This document shows positions 44,784 to 52,385 of a DNA stretch of 64,000 bases, piece by piece. Each line of letters begins with the position of its first letter. Position 1 is the stretch's first letter. A program made the position numbers and the translations under genes. The stretch comes from CAVZBW01 sp963773635 (GTDB taxonomy: Bacteria > Actinomycetota > Acidimicrobiia > Acidimicrobiales > RAAP-2), in the NCBI GenBank assembly GCA_963773635.1, contig CAVZBW010000002.1:372001-436000 (forward strand). The letters run 5' to 3'. The notes beneath the pieces were generated by a model, which was given only the letters and a program-made list of their open reading frames with translations, ran no database searches and was not told where the DNA came from.

Positions 44784-46562
44784 GGAACGGACCCGCCGGG
44801 CGTGTCGGGGACCACCCGGCACAGCACCTCGCCACGCTGCACCTCGTCTCCGACCTTGGCCGCGAGCCCTTGGACGCACCCGTCGACGGGAGCTCGCAGG
44901 GGCTGCTCCATCTTCATGGCCTCCACCTCCAGCACCGTGTCGCCACGCGACGACGTGCTGACCGTCACGAGCGACCACCTTGACCACCTTCGCCTGCATC
45001 GGGCTGGTCACCGAGTCCGATACGCCCTCCGGGAGACGGATCGAGGCCCCGGGTCCGGTGTCGTCTGGGAGGGGGAGGAGGGGCGGCCGGCCCTCCTCCC
45101 CCGACGAGCCCCTCGGGCACCCTGATCTCCACACGTCGCCCGTCGACTTCGACCACGTAGCGGCGCCGCTCGCCCTCTGTCTCGGGCGGGATCGTCTCCT
45201 GCGCGGTCCAAGCGACGAGAGCGCCGGTGCGAGCTCGGTCTCGATCCATCGCGTGTGCACCCGGAAGGGCTCGGCGACGAAGTCGGGGTGGTCGACCACG
45301 ATCCGGTCCATCGGGAGGACGGTGGCGATGCCCTCGACCGAGAATTCGCCAAGCGCCCTACGGGCGGAGGCCAGGGCCGCGGCCCGGTCCGCCCCGAAGA
45401 CGACGAGCTTGCCGAGGAGGGAATCGAATTCCGCCGGGAGGACGTCGCCTTCCTCGTACCCCCCGTCCCACCGAACGCCGGGACCGGAGGGCGGCCTCCA
45501 GCGGCCGAGCCGACCCGGGCTCGGGAGGAAGTCGTTGCCGGGGTCCTCGCCGTTGACCCGGAACTCGATGGCGTGGCCGCGGGGCGCGGGGTCCTCGTAC
45601 CCGATGAGCCCCCCAGCGGCGATACGGAGCTGCTCGCGTACGACGTCGATGCCCGACACCAGCTCGGTCACCGGGTGCTCGACCTGTAGCCGCGTGTTGA
45701 CCTCGTTGAAGGAGATGGTGCCGTCGGGCGCCACGAGAAACTCGCAGGTGCCGGCGTTCCGGTAACCCACCCGGGCGAGGATCGCCTTGGATGCCTCGTA
45801 GATGCGCCGCTCCTGCTCCTGGGTCAGAAAGGGGGCCGGGGCCTCTTCGACGAGCTTTTGGTTCCTCCTCTGCAACGAGCAGTCTCGGGTGGAGAGGACC
45901 ACCACGTTGCCGTCGCAGTCGGCGAGGCACTGTGTCTCGACGTGACGGGCTCGTTCGAGGTAGCGCTCGACGAAGCATTCCCCCCGGCCAAAGGCCAACG
46001 TGGACTCCCGGACCGCCGCGTCGAACGCCTCTTGGAGCTCCCCTGCCTGCCGTACCAGCTTCATGCCACGCCCGCCGCCGCCAAAGGCCGCCTTGATCAG
46101 GATCGGGTAACCGTGCTCGTCGGCGAAGTCCCGAATCTCGGACGCATCGCCAACCGGTTCCGAGATCCCCGGTGCGAGGGGCGCACCGACGGACGCCGCC
46201 AACCGCCGGGCCACGGTCTTGTCGCCGAGCTCCCGGATGGCCTGGGGAGGCGGCCCGATCCACGTGAGCCCCGCATCGATCACGGCCTCGGCGAACTCGG
46301 CGCTCTCGGCCAGGAACCCGTACCCGGGGTGCACGGCGTCGGCCGACGCCTGCTTCGCAAGCTCCACGATCTTGTCGGTGGCGAGGTAGGTCTCCGCCGG
46401 CTGCGTGCCTCTCAGCGCATAGGACTCGTCCGCCAAGCGCACGTGGAGCGCGTCGACCTCTTGGTCCGCGTAGAGGGCCAGACTGCTCAGGCCGGCGTCA
46501 CGGCAGGCCCGGATCACCCTGACGGCGATCTCGCCGCGATTCGCGATCAGCACGCGGCGCAC
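44780..46562 (-). CDS. accA: Acyl-CoA carboxylase biotin carboxylase/BCCP (alpha) subunit, frameshifted
   Basis: About 595 residues after repair. The biotin carboxylase domain begins RRVLIANRGEIAVRVIRACR, with ADAVHPGYGFLAESAEFAEA, the ATP-grasp glycine loop KAAFGGGGRGMKLV, ECFVERYLERARHVETQCLA, and FNEVNTRLQVEHPVTELVSG. After LPAEFDSLLGKLVVFGADRA and a middle domain (YVVEVDGRRVEIRVPEGLVG) comes the BCCP domain with the biotin lysine in EAMKMEQPL. It carboxylates biotin using ATP and bicarbonate. The frame breaks around 45230, 45080 and 44960. GTG start at 46562. It forms an operon with pccB by GTGA overlap and follows the phosphoribosyltransferase gene by 7 bases. Confidence 0.9.
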
Positions 46563-46569
46563 GCCGCGC

Positions 46570-47916
46570 TCACATGCTCTCTCGTCCGGCGAGCCCCTGT
46601 CCTGCCGGCGCCACGTGGGACGCGAACCATTGCGCGGCAAGATCCGCAGCGGTCTCGAGGGTGCCGGGCTCCTCGAAGAGATGAGTGGCTCCGGGCACGA
46701 CCGTCAGCTCGCTCTCGCAGCGGAGCCGGGCCAGGGCCTGTCGGTTGAGGTCGAGCACCACGTCGTCCCGGCCGCCCACGATCAACAGGGTAGGCGCCCG
46801 CACCTGATCGAGGACCGGTCCGGCGAGGTCAGGCCTCCCTCCCCTCGAGACCACGGCCGCAACGTGCGAATCGGGCTGCGCGGCGGCCCAGAGGGCAGCG
46901 CCCGCGCCGGTGCTTGCACCGAAGTAGCCGATCGGAAGGTCCCCTCCCTCCGGCTCGCTGCGCAACCAGCCGGTCACGGCCACCAGGCGCTCGGCCAGCA
47001 GCTCGATGTCAAAGACCAAGGCACGATCCGTCTGTTCCTCGAGCGTGAGGAGATCGAACAGCAACGTGCCGAGGGCCGCCCGGTTGAGAACCTGGGCGAC
47101 GAAGCGGTTGCGCGGGCTGTGCCGGCTGCTCCCGCTGCCGTGCGCGAACACGACGAGTCCCCGGCAGGGCTCGGGCACGGTCAGATGGCCGGCCAGGACG
47201 ACTGGGCCGACGTCGACGCGAACCTCCTCGTCGCGGATCGGGGGGTCGGGGACCGACGGGGAAACCTGCTCCCCGAGGTGACCCTCGTCGGCTCGGTGAA
47301 GGAGGGCGGTCACGTCCTGGTCGGACACCGCCGTGAAGTCCCGGTACCACTGGCCGACCGCGAAGAACGGCTCGGGCGTCTCGAGGCAGACCACCTCGTC
47401 GGCCACCGAAGCAAGCTCGGAGATCGAGGCAGGTGGCGCCACCGGCACCGCGAGGATCACGTGCGTTGCACCGCTGGCCCGGGCGACCTGGCACGCGGCC
47501 CGAGCCGTCGAACCGGTGGCGATGCCGTCGTCGACGATGATCGCCACCTTGTCCTGGAGAGTTACCCGCCTGCGGCCCCGGCGGAACTCCTCGGCGCGCC
47601 GCTCCAGCTCCGCTCGCTCCCTTCGTTCGACCGCGGCGAACTCCTGCTCTTCGACGCCGGTCATCCTGACCACCTCGTCGTTGACGACTCGGACACCCCC
47701 TTCGCCTATGGCCCCCATGGCGAGCTCCGGCTGGAACGGGAGCCCGAGCTTGCGCACGACGATCACGTCCAGCGGGGCGTCCAGGGCCTCGGCCACCTCG
47801 AAGGCCACCGGTACCCCGCCGCGCGGCAGGCCCAGGATGACGGCGTCCCTCTCCTTGAGCTCCGCCAGCTCCCCGGCCAGACACTTTCCCGCATCCGTGC
47901 GATCACGAAAAGCCAT
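46570..47916 (-). CDS. Phosphoribosyltransferase - alpha/beta hydrolase fusion (Rv0571c-like)
   Basis: A 448-residue two-domain protein. Residues 1-215 are a type I phosphoribosyltransferase (AVILGLPRGGVPVAFEVAEA, VVRKLGLPFQPELAMGAIGE) with PRPP loop VAIIVDDGIATGSTARAACQ. Residues about 235-440 are a dienelactone-hydrolase-like alpha/beta hydrolase: VVFAHGSGSSRHSPRN, nucleophile in YFGASTGAGAALWAA (G-A-S-T-G), aspartate in IVGGRDDVV, histidine in VPGATHLFEEPG. The same fusion exists in Mycobacterium Rv0571c of the DosR regulon. ATG 47916. It overlaps the PRPP synthetase gene by 14 bases, so substrate supply is coupled. Base acceptor and ester substrate are unknown. Confidence 0.9.
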   Translation of the reverse strand: MAFRDRTDAGKCLAGELAELKERDAVILGLPRGGVPVAFEVAEALDAPLDVIVVRKLGLPFQPELAMGAIGEGGVRVVNDEVVRMTGVEEQEFAAVERRERAELERRAEEFRRGRRRVTLQDKVAIIVDDGIATGSTARAACQVARASGATHVILAVPVAPPASISELASVADEVVCLETPEPFFAVGQWYRDFTAVSDQDVTALLHRADEGHLGEQVSPSVPDPPIRDEEVRVDVGPVVLAGHLTVPEPCRGLVVFAHGSGSSRHSPRNRFVAQVLNRAALGTLLFDLLTLEEQTDRALVFDIELLAERLVAVTGWLRSEPEGGDLPIGYFGASTGAGAALWAAAQPDSHVAAVVSRGGRPDLAGPVLDQVRAPTLLIVGGRDDVVLDLNRQALARLRCESELTVVPGATHLFEEPGTLETAADLAAQWFASHVAPAGQGLAGRESM

Positions 47917-48943
47917 GGCCACCCTCCTCGAGGTCCCAGTCTCGAGCACGATCCTCCGGCCGTGCAGGGTCGATGGTCCCGGATCGGCGGAGGTGGCCAT
48001 CCCTGGGCGCCTCCATCGGGGCGGGAAAAGCCAGGTCGCCCAGTGGTTCGTCCCGGTGCAGGCGGCCGATCGCCTCGCTGAGCAAGGGTGCGACGGAGAG
48101 TCGCTCGATAGAGGAATCGACCTGCATGGACCCGACGGTGTCCGTGACCACGACCCGTGCCGGCCCGAGGCGCGCCATCACCTTGGGCCAGTCACCGACG
48201 AAGAGGCCGTGTGTGGCGGCCACCACCATCCGGGGAACGGCGCCTCGCTCCGCTACCAGCCGGGCCGTGGCCTCGATCGTCGCGCCCGTCGCGATCATGT
48301 CGTCGACCAGGATGGCTTCGCGACCCGTGACGTCTCCCACCAACCCCTCGGCCCGAACCTCCGTGCCGCTGACCCGGGCCTTGCGAACGACCGCCACCGG
48401 CAGACCGAGCATGGCGGCGAATTGCTCCGCCAGCCGTACGGCCCCGAGGTCCGGCGCGACGACCACCCCGGGCCCTCGGGGGCGCACGGCGGCCGCCAGC
48501 ACGGGAACCGCGCGGAGGCACTCGACGGGCACGGGCGACATCGCCTCCAGGGCCGTCCCGTGCGGGTCGACCAGCACAAGGCGGTCGGCGCCGGCCCCCG
48601 CGATCGCATGGGCCGCCACCCTGGCGCCGATCGCCTGCCCGCCGCGGGTCCGGCGATCCTGGCGTGCGTAGCCAAAATAGGGGACGACGGCAGTGAGCCT
48701 CGCGGCACCCGACCTCCGGCAGGCGTCAAGCAGCAACAGGAGCTCCACCAGGTGGTCGTCGATCGGCGGGCCGGTCGACTGGATGACGTAGACGTCGCCG
48801 CCGCGCACGTCGCGCACCATCACGTGCCGCTCACCGTCGGGAAACGGGTCGAGCCCCCCGTCCACCAGCTCCACGCCCATCGAGCTCGAGACCTCGCCTG
48901 CCAGACCGATGCTCGCCGAACCGGCGACGATGCGCAACGGCAC
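47903..48943 (-). CDS. Ribose-phosphate pyrophosphokinase (PRPP synthetase) paralogue
   Basis: A 346-residue PrsA-like protein. It shows GGLDPFPDGERHVMV, PYFGYARQDRRTRGGQAIGA (ATP-binding RQDR motif), the DPHGTALEAM segment in place of the usual D-L-H-x-x-Q-I, PDLGAVRLAEQFAAMLGLP and the PRPP/ribose loop AILVDDMIATGATIEATARL. It should make PRPP from ribose-5-phosphate and ATP. Its tail after LAFPAPMEAP is longer than in housekeeping PrsA and is rich in Arg and Asp. Together with the downstream phosphoribosyltransferase fusion it looks like a dedicated accessory copy. GTG start at 48943, 8 bases after the CBS gene. Confidence 0.88.
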   Translation of the reverse strand: MPLRIVAGSASIGLAGEVSSSMGVELVDGGLDPFPDGERHVMVRDVRGGDVYVIQSTGPPIDDHLVELLLLLDACRRSGAARLTAVVPYFGYARQDRRTRGGQAIGARVAAHAIAGAGADRLVLVDPHGTALEAMSPVPVECLRAVPVLAAAVRPRGPGVVVAPDLGAVRLAEQFAAMLGLPVAVVRKARVSGTEVRAEGLVGDVTGREAILVDDMIATGATIEATARLVAERGAVPRMVVAATHGLFVGDWPKVMARLGPARVVVTDTVGSMQVDSSIERLSVAPLLSEAIGRLHRDEPLGDLAFPAPMEAPRDGHLRRSGTIDPARPEDRARDWDLEEGGHGFS

Positions 48944-48951
48944 GGCGGGTC

Positions 48952-49350
48952 CTACTCGCGCATCCCGTCGAGCAGGATGGGACGCAGCAGATCTCGTATG
49001 GAGACCATGCCAACCACCCTGCCGTGCTCGTCCACCACCGGCACGTGGCGTATCGCGTTGTCGAGCATCTGGTACGCGGCCTCGTGGAGAGGATCCTCGA
49101 ATCTCGTGGCCACGACATGGCCGGTCATGGCCTCGCCTGCGGTGACCACGTCGGGATCGCACCCACGAGCCAACGCGGCCATCACGTCACGCTCGGAGAG
49201 GACCCCCAGAGGGTGGCGTTCGTCGCCGACGACAAGCGCCCCCACGGACTCGAGCCACATGGTGCGCGCCGCGGCCCGCAACGTCGCCTCCGGCTCCACG
49301 AGGACTGGTGCCCTGCTGGAGACGCTCTGTACCTTTTCTTCAAGAGACAC
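48952..49350 (-). CDS. Two-CBS-domain protein (Rv2626c/Hrp1-like)
   Basis: A 132-residue protein consisting of two CBS modules: VEPEATLRAAARTMWLESVG, ALVVGDERHPLGVLSERDVM, then EDPLHEAAYQMLDNAIRHVP, VVDEHGRVVGMVSIRDLLRP. Stand-alone CBS pairs of this size bind adenine nucleotides and include Hrp1 (Rv2626c), one of the most strongly induced DosR genes. GTG start at 49350. It is first gene of a leftward operon (CBS - PRPP synthetase - phosphoribosyltransferase fusion), with DosR-like boxes upstream. Confidence 0.9.
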   Translation of the reverse strand: MSLEEKVQSVSSRAPVLVEPEATLRAAARTMWLESVGALVVGDERHPLGVLSERDVMAALARGCDPDVVTAGEAMTGHVVATRFEDPLHEAAYQMLDNAIRHVPVVDEHGRVVGMVSIRDLLRPILLDGMRE

Positions 49351-49429
49351 CGTCTTGAGCCTCCTTGGCCTCCCAGGCGGACACCCTGGGCCACCGCTTA
49401 GTATCGTCGGCCACGGGGCGGAGCGGGCA

Positions 49430-49443
49430 GGGTCAAAGGTCCT
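49430..49443. promoter_or_regulatory. DosR-like box in the CBS/DUF1918 intergenic region (site 1)
   Basis: GGGTCAAAGGTCCT; the complement reads AGGACCTTTGACCC. It lies 80 bases upstream of the CBS gene. The rest of 49351-49624 (274 bases) holds a second box and no further feature I can name. Confidence 0.45.
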
Positions 49444-49538
49444 TCGGACCTGGCCATACGGGCGTCGCGGCCCCGGCCGGACGGTAGGGGGCCCCCAACT
49501 CCGCGCCAGGACGTGATCACGGCCAACCAGCGGACCAG

Positions 49539-49552
49539 GTGACCTAGGTCCC
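49539..49552. promoter_or_regulatory. DosR-like box in the CBS/DUF1918 intergenic region (site 2)
   Basis: GTGACCTAGGTCCC, one mismatch to the core, with the palindromic centre GACCTAGGTC. It lies 72 bases upstream of the DUF1918 start. Confidence 0.6.
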
Positions 49553-49624
49553 TACCGCCGGGTCCCGGCGCACGGCAGGCTCTAGACAACGACGGTTCCC
49601 GACATGGAGGAGAAGGAGGACGCC

Positions 49625-49834
49625 ATGGAGGCGAAACCCGGCGATCGGATCGTGGTCAAGGGACATCACATCAACATGCCGGTCCGGGACTGCGAGGTGG
49701 TCGAGGTCCACGGAGCCAATGGTGGACCGCCATACCTCGTCCGCTGGTCGGACAACGGCCACGAGACGCTCTTCTTCCCCGGAAGCGACGCCTTCCTGCA
49801 GCCGTTCGAGCAGAGCGACGACGCGCACGTCTGA
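49625..49834 (+). CDS. DUF1918-family small protein (Rv0569-like)
   Basis: A 69-residue protein: MEAKPGDRIVVKGHHINMPV, RDCEVVEVHGANGGPPYLVR, WSDNGHETLFFPGSDAFLQP. The KPGDRIVV opening, the PPYLVRW strand and the GHETLFFPGSDA segment define DUF1918, a small SH3-like fold. The ATG at 49625 is preferred over 49604 because AGGAGG (49615-49620) precedes it. Rv0569 and Rv2302 are the mycobacterial members, Rv0569 being DosR-induced. It is divergent from the CBS operon, sharing its regulatory region. Confidence 0.88.
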   Translation: MEAKPGDRIVVKGHHINMPVRDCEVVEVHGANGGPPYLVRWSDNGHETLFFPGSDAFLQPFEQSDDAHV

Positions 49835-49841
49835 GATTCGG

Positions 49842-50795
49842 GTGGCATCCAACGCGGCACCGACGACGCCGGGCCAAGCCCCAAAAGGGGGCGAGGAGTT
49901 CCCGGTTCGTCGTCTCTCCATCCACGGCCGGAGCGTGGCCTTTCGCCGCGGCGGCACAGGTCCCGTCCTGCTGCTGCTGCACGGAATGGCCGGCAGCTCC
50001 GACACCTGGGTTCCCGTCATGCGGCTCCTGCAACGCGAGTACACGGTCCTCGCGCCGGACTTTCCCGGCCATGGCGCGTCGACCAAGGCGACCGACGACT
50101 ATTCGCTCGGCAACCTCGCGAGCGCCATGCGCGACTTTTTGCACCTCCTCGGGATCGAGCGTGCCACCGTGATCGGCCAGTCCTTTGGCGGGGGCGTGGC
50201 CATGCAGTTCGCCTACCAGTTCCCCGAGCTCTGCGAGCGGCTGGTACTCGTCGACGCCGGCGGCTTGGGCCGCGAAGTGAACTGGGTGCTCAGGGCCATC
50301 AGCCTGCCGGGAGCCGAGTACGTCATGCCGCTGTTGTTCCCCCCCGTCGTTCGGCGTCTCGGGGACCTGGTCGAGCGGGTGCTGCGCGACCTCGGTGTCC
50401 GTCGACCCGCAGCGGCGGAGGTCTGGCGTGCCTACGGCTCGTTGACGGATCCGGAGAACCGCCGCGCCTTCGTCCGGACGGTGCGGGGGGTGATCGATCC
50501 GGGCGGGCAGTCGGTGACCGCGATGGACCGCGTCTACCTGGCGGCGCGCATGCCGACGCTCATCGTGTGGGGCGCCCAGGACCGGATCATCCCCGTCCTC
50601 CATGCCCACCAGGCGCACGCCGCGATCCCGAACAGCCGCCTGGCGGTGATGGAGGGCGTGGGACACTTTCCCCAGATCGAGGCCCCGCGACGATTCGCGG
50701 AGATCCTCGTCGACTTCCTCCGCACCTCGGAGCCGAGCAGCTTCGACCCCAGAGACCTGCGTGACCTCCTGCGCCGGGGCGCACGGCCGGCCTGA
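49842..50795 (+). CDS. Alpha/beta hydrolase
   Basis: A 317-residue alpha/beta hydrolase: GPVLLLLHGMAGSSDTWVPV (oxyanion HGM), VLAPDFPGHGASTKATDDYS, nucleophile elbow VIGQSFGGGVAMQFAYQFPE, acid in IVWGAQDRIIPV and histidine in MEGVGHFPQIEAP. This is the usual esterase/lyase/haloperoxidase-type triad. The cap region (EYVMPLLFPPVVRRLGDLVE) is hydrophobic, suggesting a lipophilic substrate. GTG at 49842 lies 7 bases after the DUF1918 stop, so both share the upstream DosR-like box. Confidence 0.88.
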   Translation: MASNAAPTTPGQAPKGGEEFPVRRLSIHGRSVAFRRGGTGPVLLLLHGMAGSSDTWVPVMRLLQREYTVLAPDFPGHGASTKATDDYSLGNLASAMRDFLHLLGIERATVIGQSFGGGVAMQFAYQFPELCERLVLVDAGGLGREVNWVLRAISLPGAEYVMPLLFPPVVRRLGDLVERVLRDLGVRRPAAAEVWRAYGSLTDPENRRAFVRTVRGVIDPGGQSVTAMDRVYLAARMPTLIVWGAQDRIIPVLHAHQAHAAIPNSRLAVMEGVGHFPQIEAPRRFAEILVDFLRTSEPSSFDPRDLRDLLRRGARPA

Positions 50796-50798
50796 CCC

Positions 50799-51245
50799 TC
50801 ACACGCCGATAACGGCCCGACAGCGGAATCCCGCCGGATCGGCGACCATCGACAAGCCGTGGTAGGAGACCGCCTTGGGCACGGGGCCGACGATCTCCAC
50901 CTTCCCGACCGGCACGACCTCCATGTCCCCCGCCATACCTCCGCCTTCGGTGGCGGCGAGGTGGAAGCGGATCGGGACCACGGACAGCACGTCGACGGTG
51001 TCGATGACGTCCTCGAGCAGCGAGATCAGGACGTCTTCGTCCGTGCTGGGCTGCGCCGCCAGCGGCAGCGGGCTGGTCGCCGGCGCATCCGGGAGCTCGG
51101 CGAACATCTCGACGAGCGCTACGAGCGCCTCCACCAGGCACGAGGCCCGGTCGGGTCCCCAGGCCTCTATACCCCAGTCGGCGGCGTGCGGGACGGATCG
51201 ATGTCCTGCGGCCTGAACGTCCTCACCCCGGGGCTCTGGGTCCAC
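50799..51245 (-). CDS. Archease-like protein
   Basis: A roughly 148-residue protein. GHRSVPHAADWGIEAWGPDR matches the archease opening (H-x-A-D-x-G-I-x-A-x-G), followed by CLVEALVALVEMFAEL, DVLISLLEDVIDTVDVL and an F/L-rich beta half ending ADPAGFRCRAVIGV (D-x-x-x-x-x-R-A-V, as in archease metal-site regions). Archeases activate the RNA ligase RtcB; no rtcB lies in the window, so its role here is open. GTG 51245. It is convergent with the hydrolase (3-base gap). Confidence 0.72.
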   Translation of the reverse strand: MDPEPRGEDVQAAGHRSVPHAADWGIEAWGPDRASCLVEALVALVEMFAELPDAPATSPLPLAAQPSTDEDVLISLLEDVIDTVDVLSVVPIRFHLAATEGGGMAGDMEVVPVGKVEIVGPVPKAVSYHGLSMVADPAGFRCRAVIGV

Positions 51246-51323
51246 GCGGCCGACGATACCGTGCAGGGCGCGCCGAGCTTGGACCGCCCGCCCCGTCCCG
51301 TACGGGCACGCGCCGTCCGCTCA

Positions 51324-51338
51324 TATACCAATGGTATA
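51324..51338. promoter_or_regulatory. Perfect 15-bp palindrome upstream of the CstR-like gene
   Basis: TATACCA-A-TGGTATA, 7-bp arms around one base. A second pair of half-sites, ATACC at 51342-51346 and GGTAT at 51358-51362, overlaps the TATAAT -10 element at 51360-51365. ATACC/GGTAT half-sites are typical of CsoR/CstR operators, so self-repression is likely. Confidence 0.6.
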
Positions 51339-51359
51339 GGGATACCATACCGGGTGGGG

Positions 51360-51365
51360 TATAAT
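51360..51365 (+). promoter_or_regulatory. -10 element (TATAAT) of the CstR-like gene
   Basis: A consensus TATAAT, striking in this GC-rich DNA, 52 bases upstream of the ATG. No good -35 hexamer is seen at the usual distance. It overlaps the proposed operator half-site GGTAT. Confidence 0.6.
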
Positions 51366-51417
51366 CGAGACCGAAGATCGGCCACACACCGGCGTGACGG
51401 TGCTATCGAGGAGTGTC

Positions 51418-51687
51418 ATGCAGCTGCCCGACGAGGTCATCGAGGACGTCCGCAAGCGCCTGCACCGGGTCGCCGGGCAGATCGACGGGATCGAGCGCAT
51501 GCTCGACCAGGGCCGTGAGTGTCGTGACGTCGTCTCGCAGATCTCGGCCGCGACCAAGGCGCTCGAACAGGCCGGTTTTCGGCTGGTGGCGGCCGGGCTC
51601 ACCTACTGCGTCGAGCACCCGGAGGAGGCGGATGCGGACGGCTACCCGCTCGAGGCCGTCCAGAGGATGTTCATGAAGCTGGCCTGA
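51418..51687 (+). CDS. cstR: CsoR/RcnR-family regulator with CstR-like (persulfide-sensor) residues
   Basis: An 89-residue all-helical repressor: EVIEDVRKRLHRVAGQIDGI, ERMLDQGRECRDVVSQISAA, TKALEQAGFRLVAAGLTYCV. The two conserved cysteines are C35 and C64, spaced 29 apart. The copper-binding histidine of CsoR (four residues before the second cysteine) is glycine here (G60), as expected for persulfide-sensing CstR rather than copper-sensing CsoR. Downstream genes for a sulfide:quinone-oxidoreductase-like flavoprotein, TusE/DsrC and DsrE support this. ATG 51418 with GAGGAG before it. Its 3' end overlaps the convergent methyltransferase by 17 bases. Confidence 0.8.
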   Translation: MQLPDEVIEDVRKRLHRVAGQIDGIERMLDQGRECRDVVSQISAATKALEQAGFRLVAAGLTYCVEHPEEADADGYPLEAVQRMFMKLA

Positions 51688-52282
51688 GGGGTGCTCGCGC
51701 CCGGACCAGTGCGTCGATGGCGTCGACCTCGCCCCCCTCGGTCGCGACGGGGCGACGGACTCGCTCGGCCCGTACGACCTCCAGCCCGGCGAGGTCGCCC
51801 ACCAGGTCCTCGGGGCCGTAGAGGACGGTCGGGTCCTTCGGGCCCCCGTGTCCCTCGCACAGGTTCGTCGAATCGTGGCCCACCACGAGGATCGTGCCAC
51901 CGGGCACCAGGGCACCGGCCGCACCGGCGAGCGCTCGCCCCCGGGCCGGCGCGGGCAGCTGGAGGTACATGACGACCACGAGATCGAAGGAACTCTGCGG
52001 CGGGGTCCAATCGACCACGTCCTCCTCGATCCAGCGCACCTCGACCCCTCGCTCGGCGGCGAGCCGACGGGCCTTGCCGAGCCCGACCGGGGAGAAGTCG
52101 ACCCCCGTCACCCTCCAGCCTCGCTCGGCCAACCAGACGGCGTTGCGGCCCTCGCCGCACGCCAGATCGAGCGCGCCACCAGGATCCATGGTCGACACCT
52201 CCTCGACGAGGAAGCGGTTCGGCTCCGCCCGCCAGATCAGCTCGTCGGTCGAGTACCGCTCGTCCCACCGGTGCCGGTCCAT
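51671..52282 (-). CDS. Class I SAM-dependent methyltransferase
   Basis: A 203-residue methyltransferase with SAM motif I ALDLACGEGRNAVWLAERGW, acidic motif VTGVDFSPVGLGKA, the ribose/adenine region RWIEEDVVDWTPP and motif IV FDLVVVMYLQLPA. The opening MDRHRWDERYSTDELIWRAE is typical of TehB/thiopurine-type small-molecule methyltransferases. ATG 52282. The CstR-type palindrome at 52295 lies 13 bases upstream, so it is probably part of the same sulfur or metalloid stress response. Substrate unknown; a thiol or chalcogenide is a guess. Confidence 0.85.
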   Translation of the reverse strand: MDRHRWDERYSTDELIWRAEPNRFLVEEVSTMDPGGALDLACGEGRNAVWLAERGWRVTGVDFSPVGLGKARRLAAERGVEVRWIEEDVVDWTPPQSSFDLVVVMYLQLPAPARGRALAGAAGALVPGGTILVVGHDSTNLCEGHGGPKDPTVLYGPEDLVGDLAGLEVVRAERVRRPVATEGGEVDAIDALVRARAPLRPAS

Positions 52283-52294
52283 GTCTTGGCATCA

Positions 52295-52308
52295 TACCCC
52301 TAGGGGTA
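52295..52308. promoter_or_regulatory. CsoR/CstR-type operator palindrome
   Basis: TACCCCTAGGGGTA, a perfect 14-bp palindrome matching the G-tract operator class of CsoR/CstR repressors. It lies between the divergent methyltransferase and flavoprotein genes. Confidence 0.75.
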
Positions 52309-52335
52309 CTGAGGGGCTTGCCGTCCCGCGTCGCC

Positions 52336-52349
52336 GGGACCAATGGCCC
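52336..52349. promoter_or_regulatory. DosR-like box upstream of the SQR-like gene
   Basis: GGGACCAATGGCCC, two mismatches to the core, 36 bases upstream of the GTG of the flavoprotein. The CstR-type palindrome 28 bases away suggests dual control. Confidence 0.45.
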
Positions 52350-52385
52350 TTTTCGGCCGCGCTCTGCTGGCGGCAGACTCGGGTC

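Noticed and set aside
34221..46562. Genomic island of true pseudogenes
   Set aside because: The broken genes keep conserved motifs in every segment, carry only single-base indels and have no transposase or repeat borders, so sequencing error is more likely than decay.
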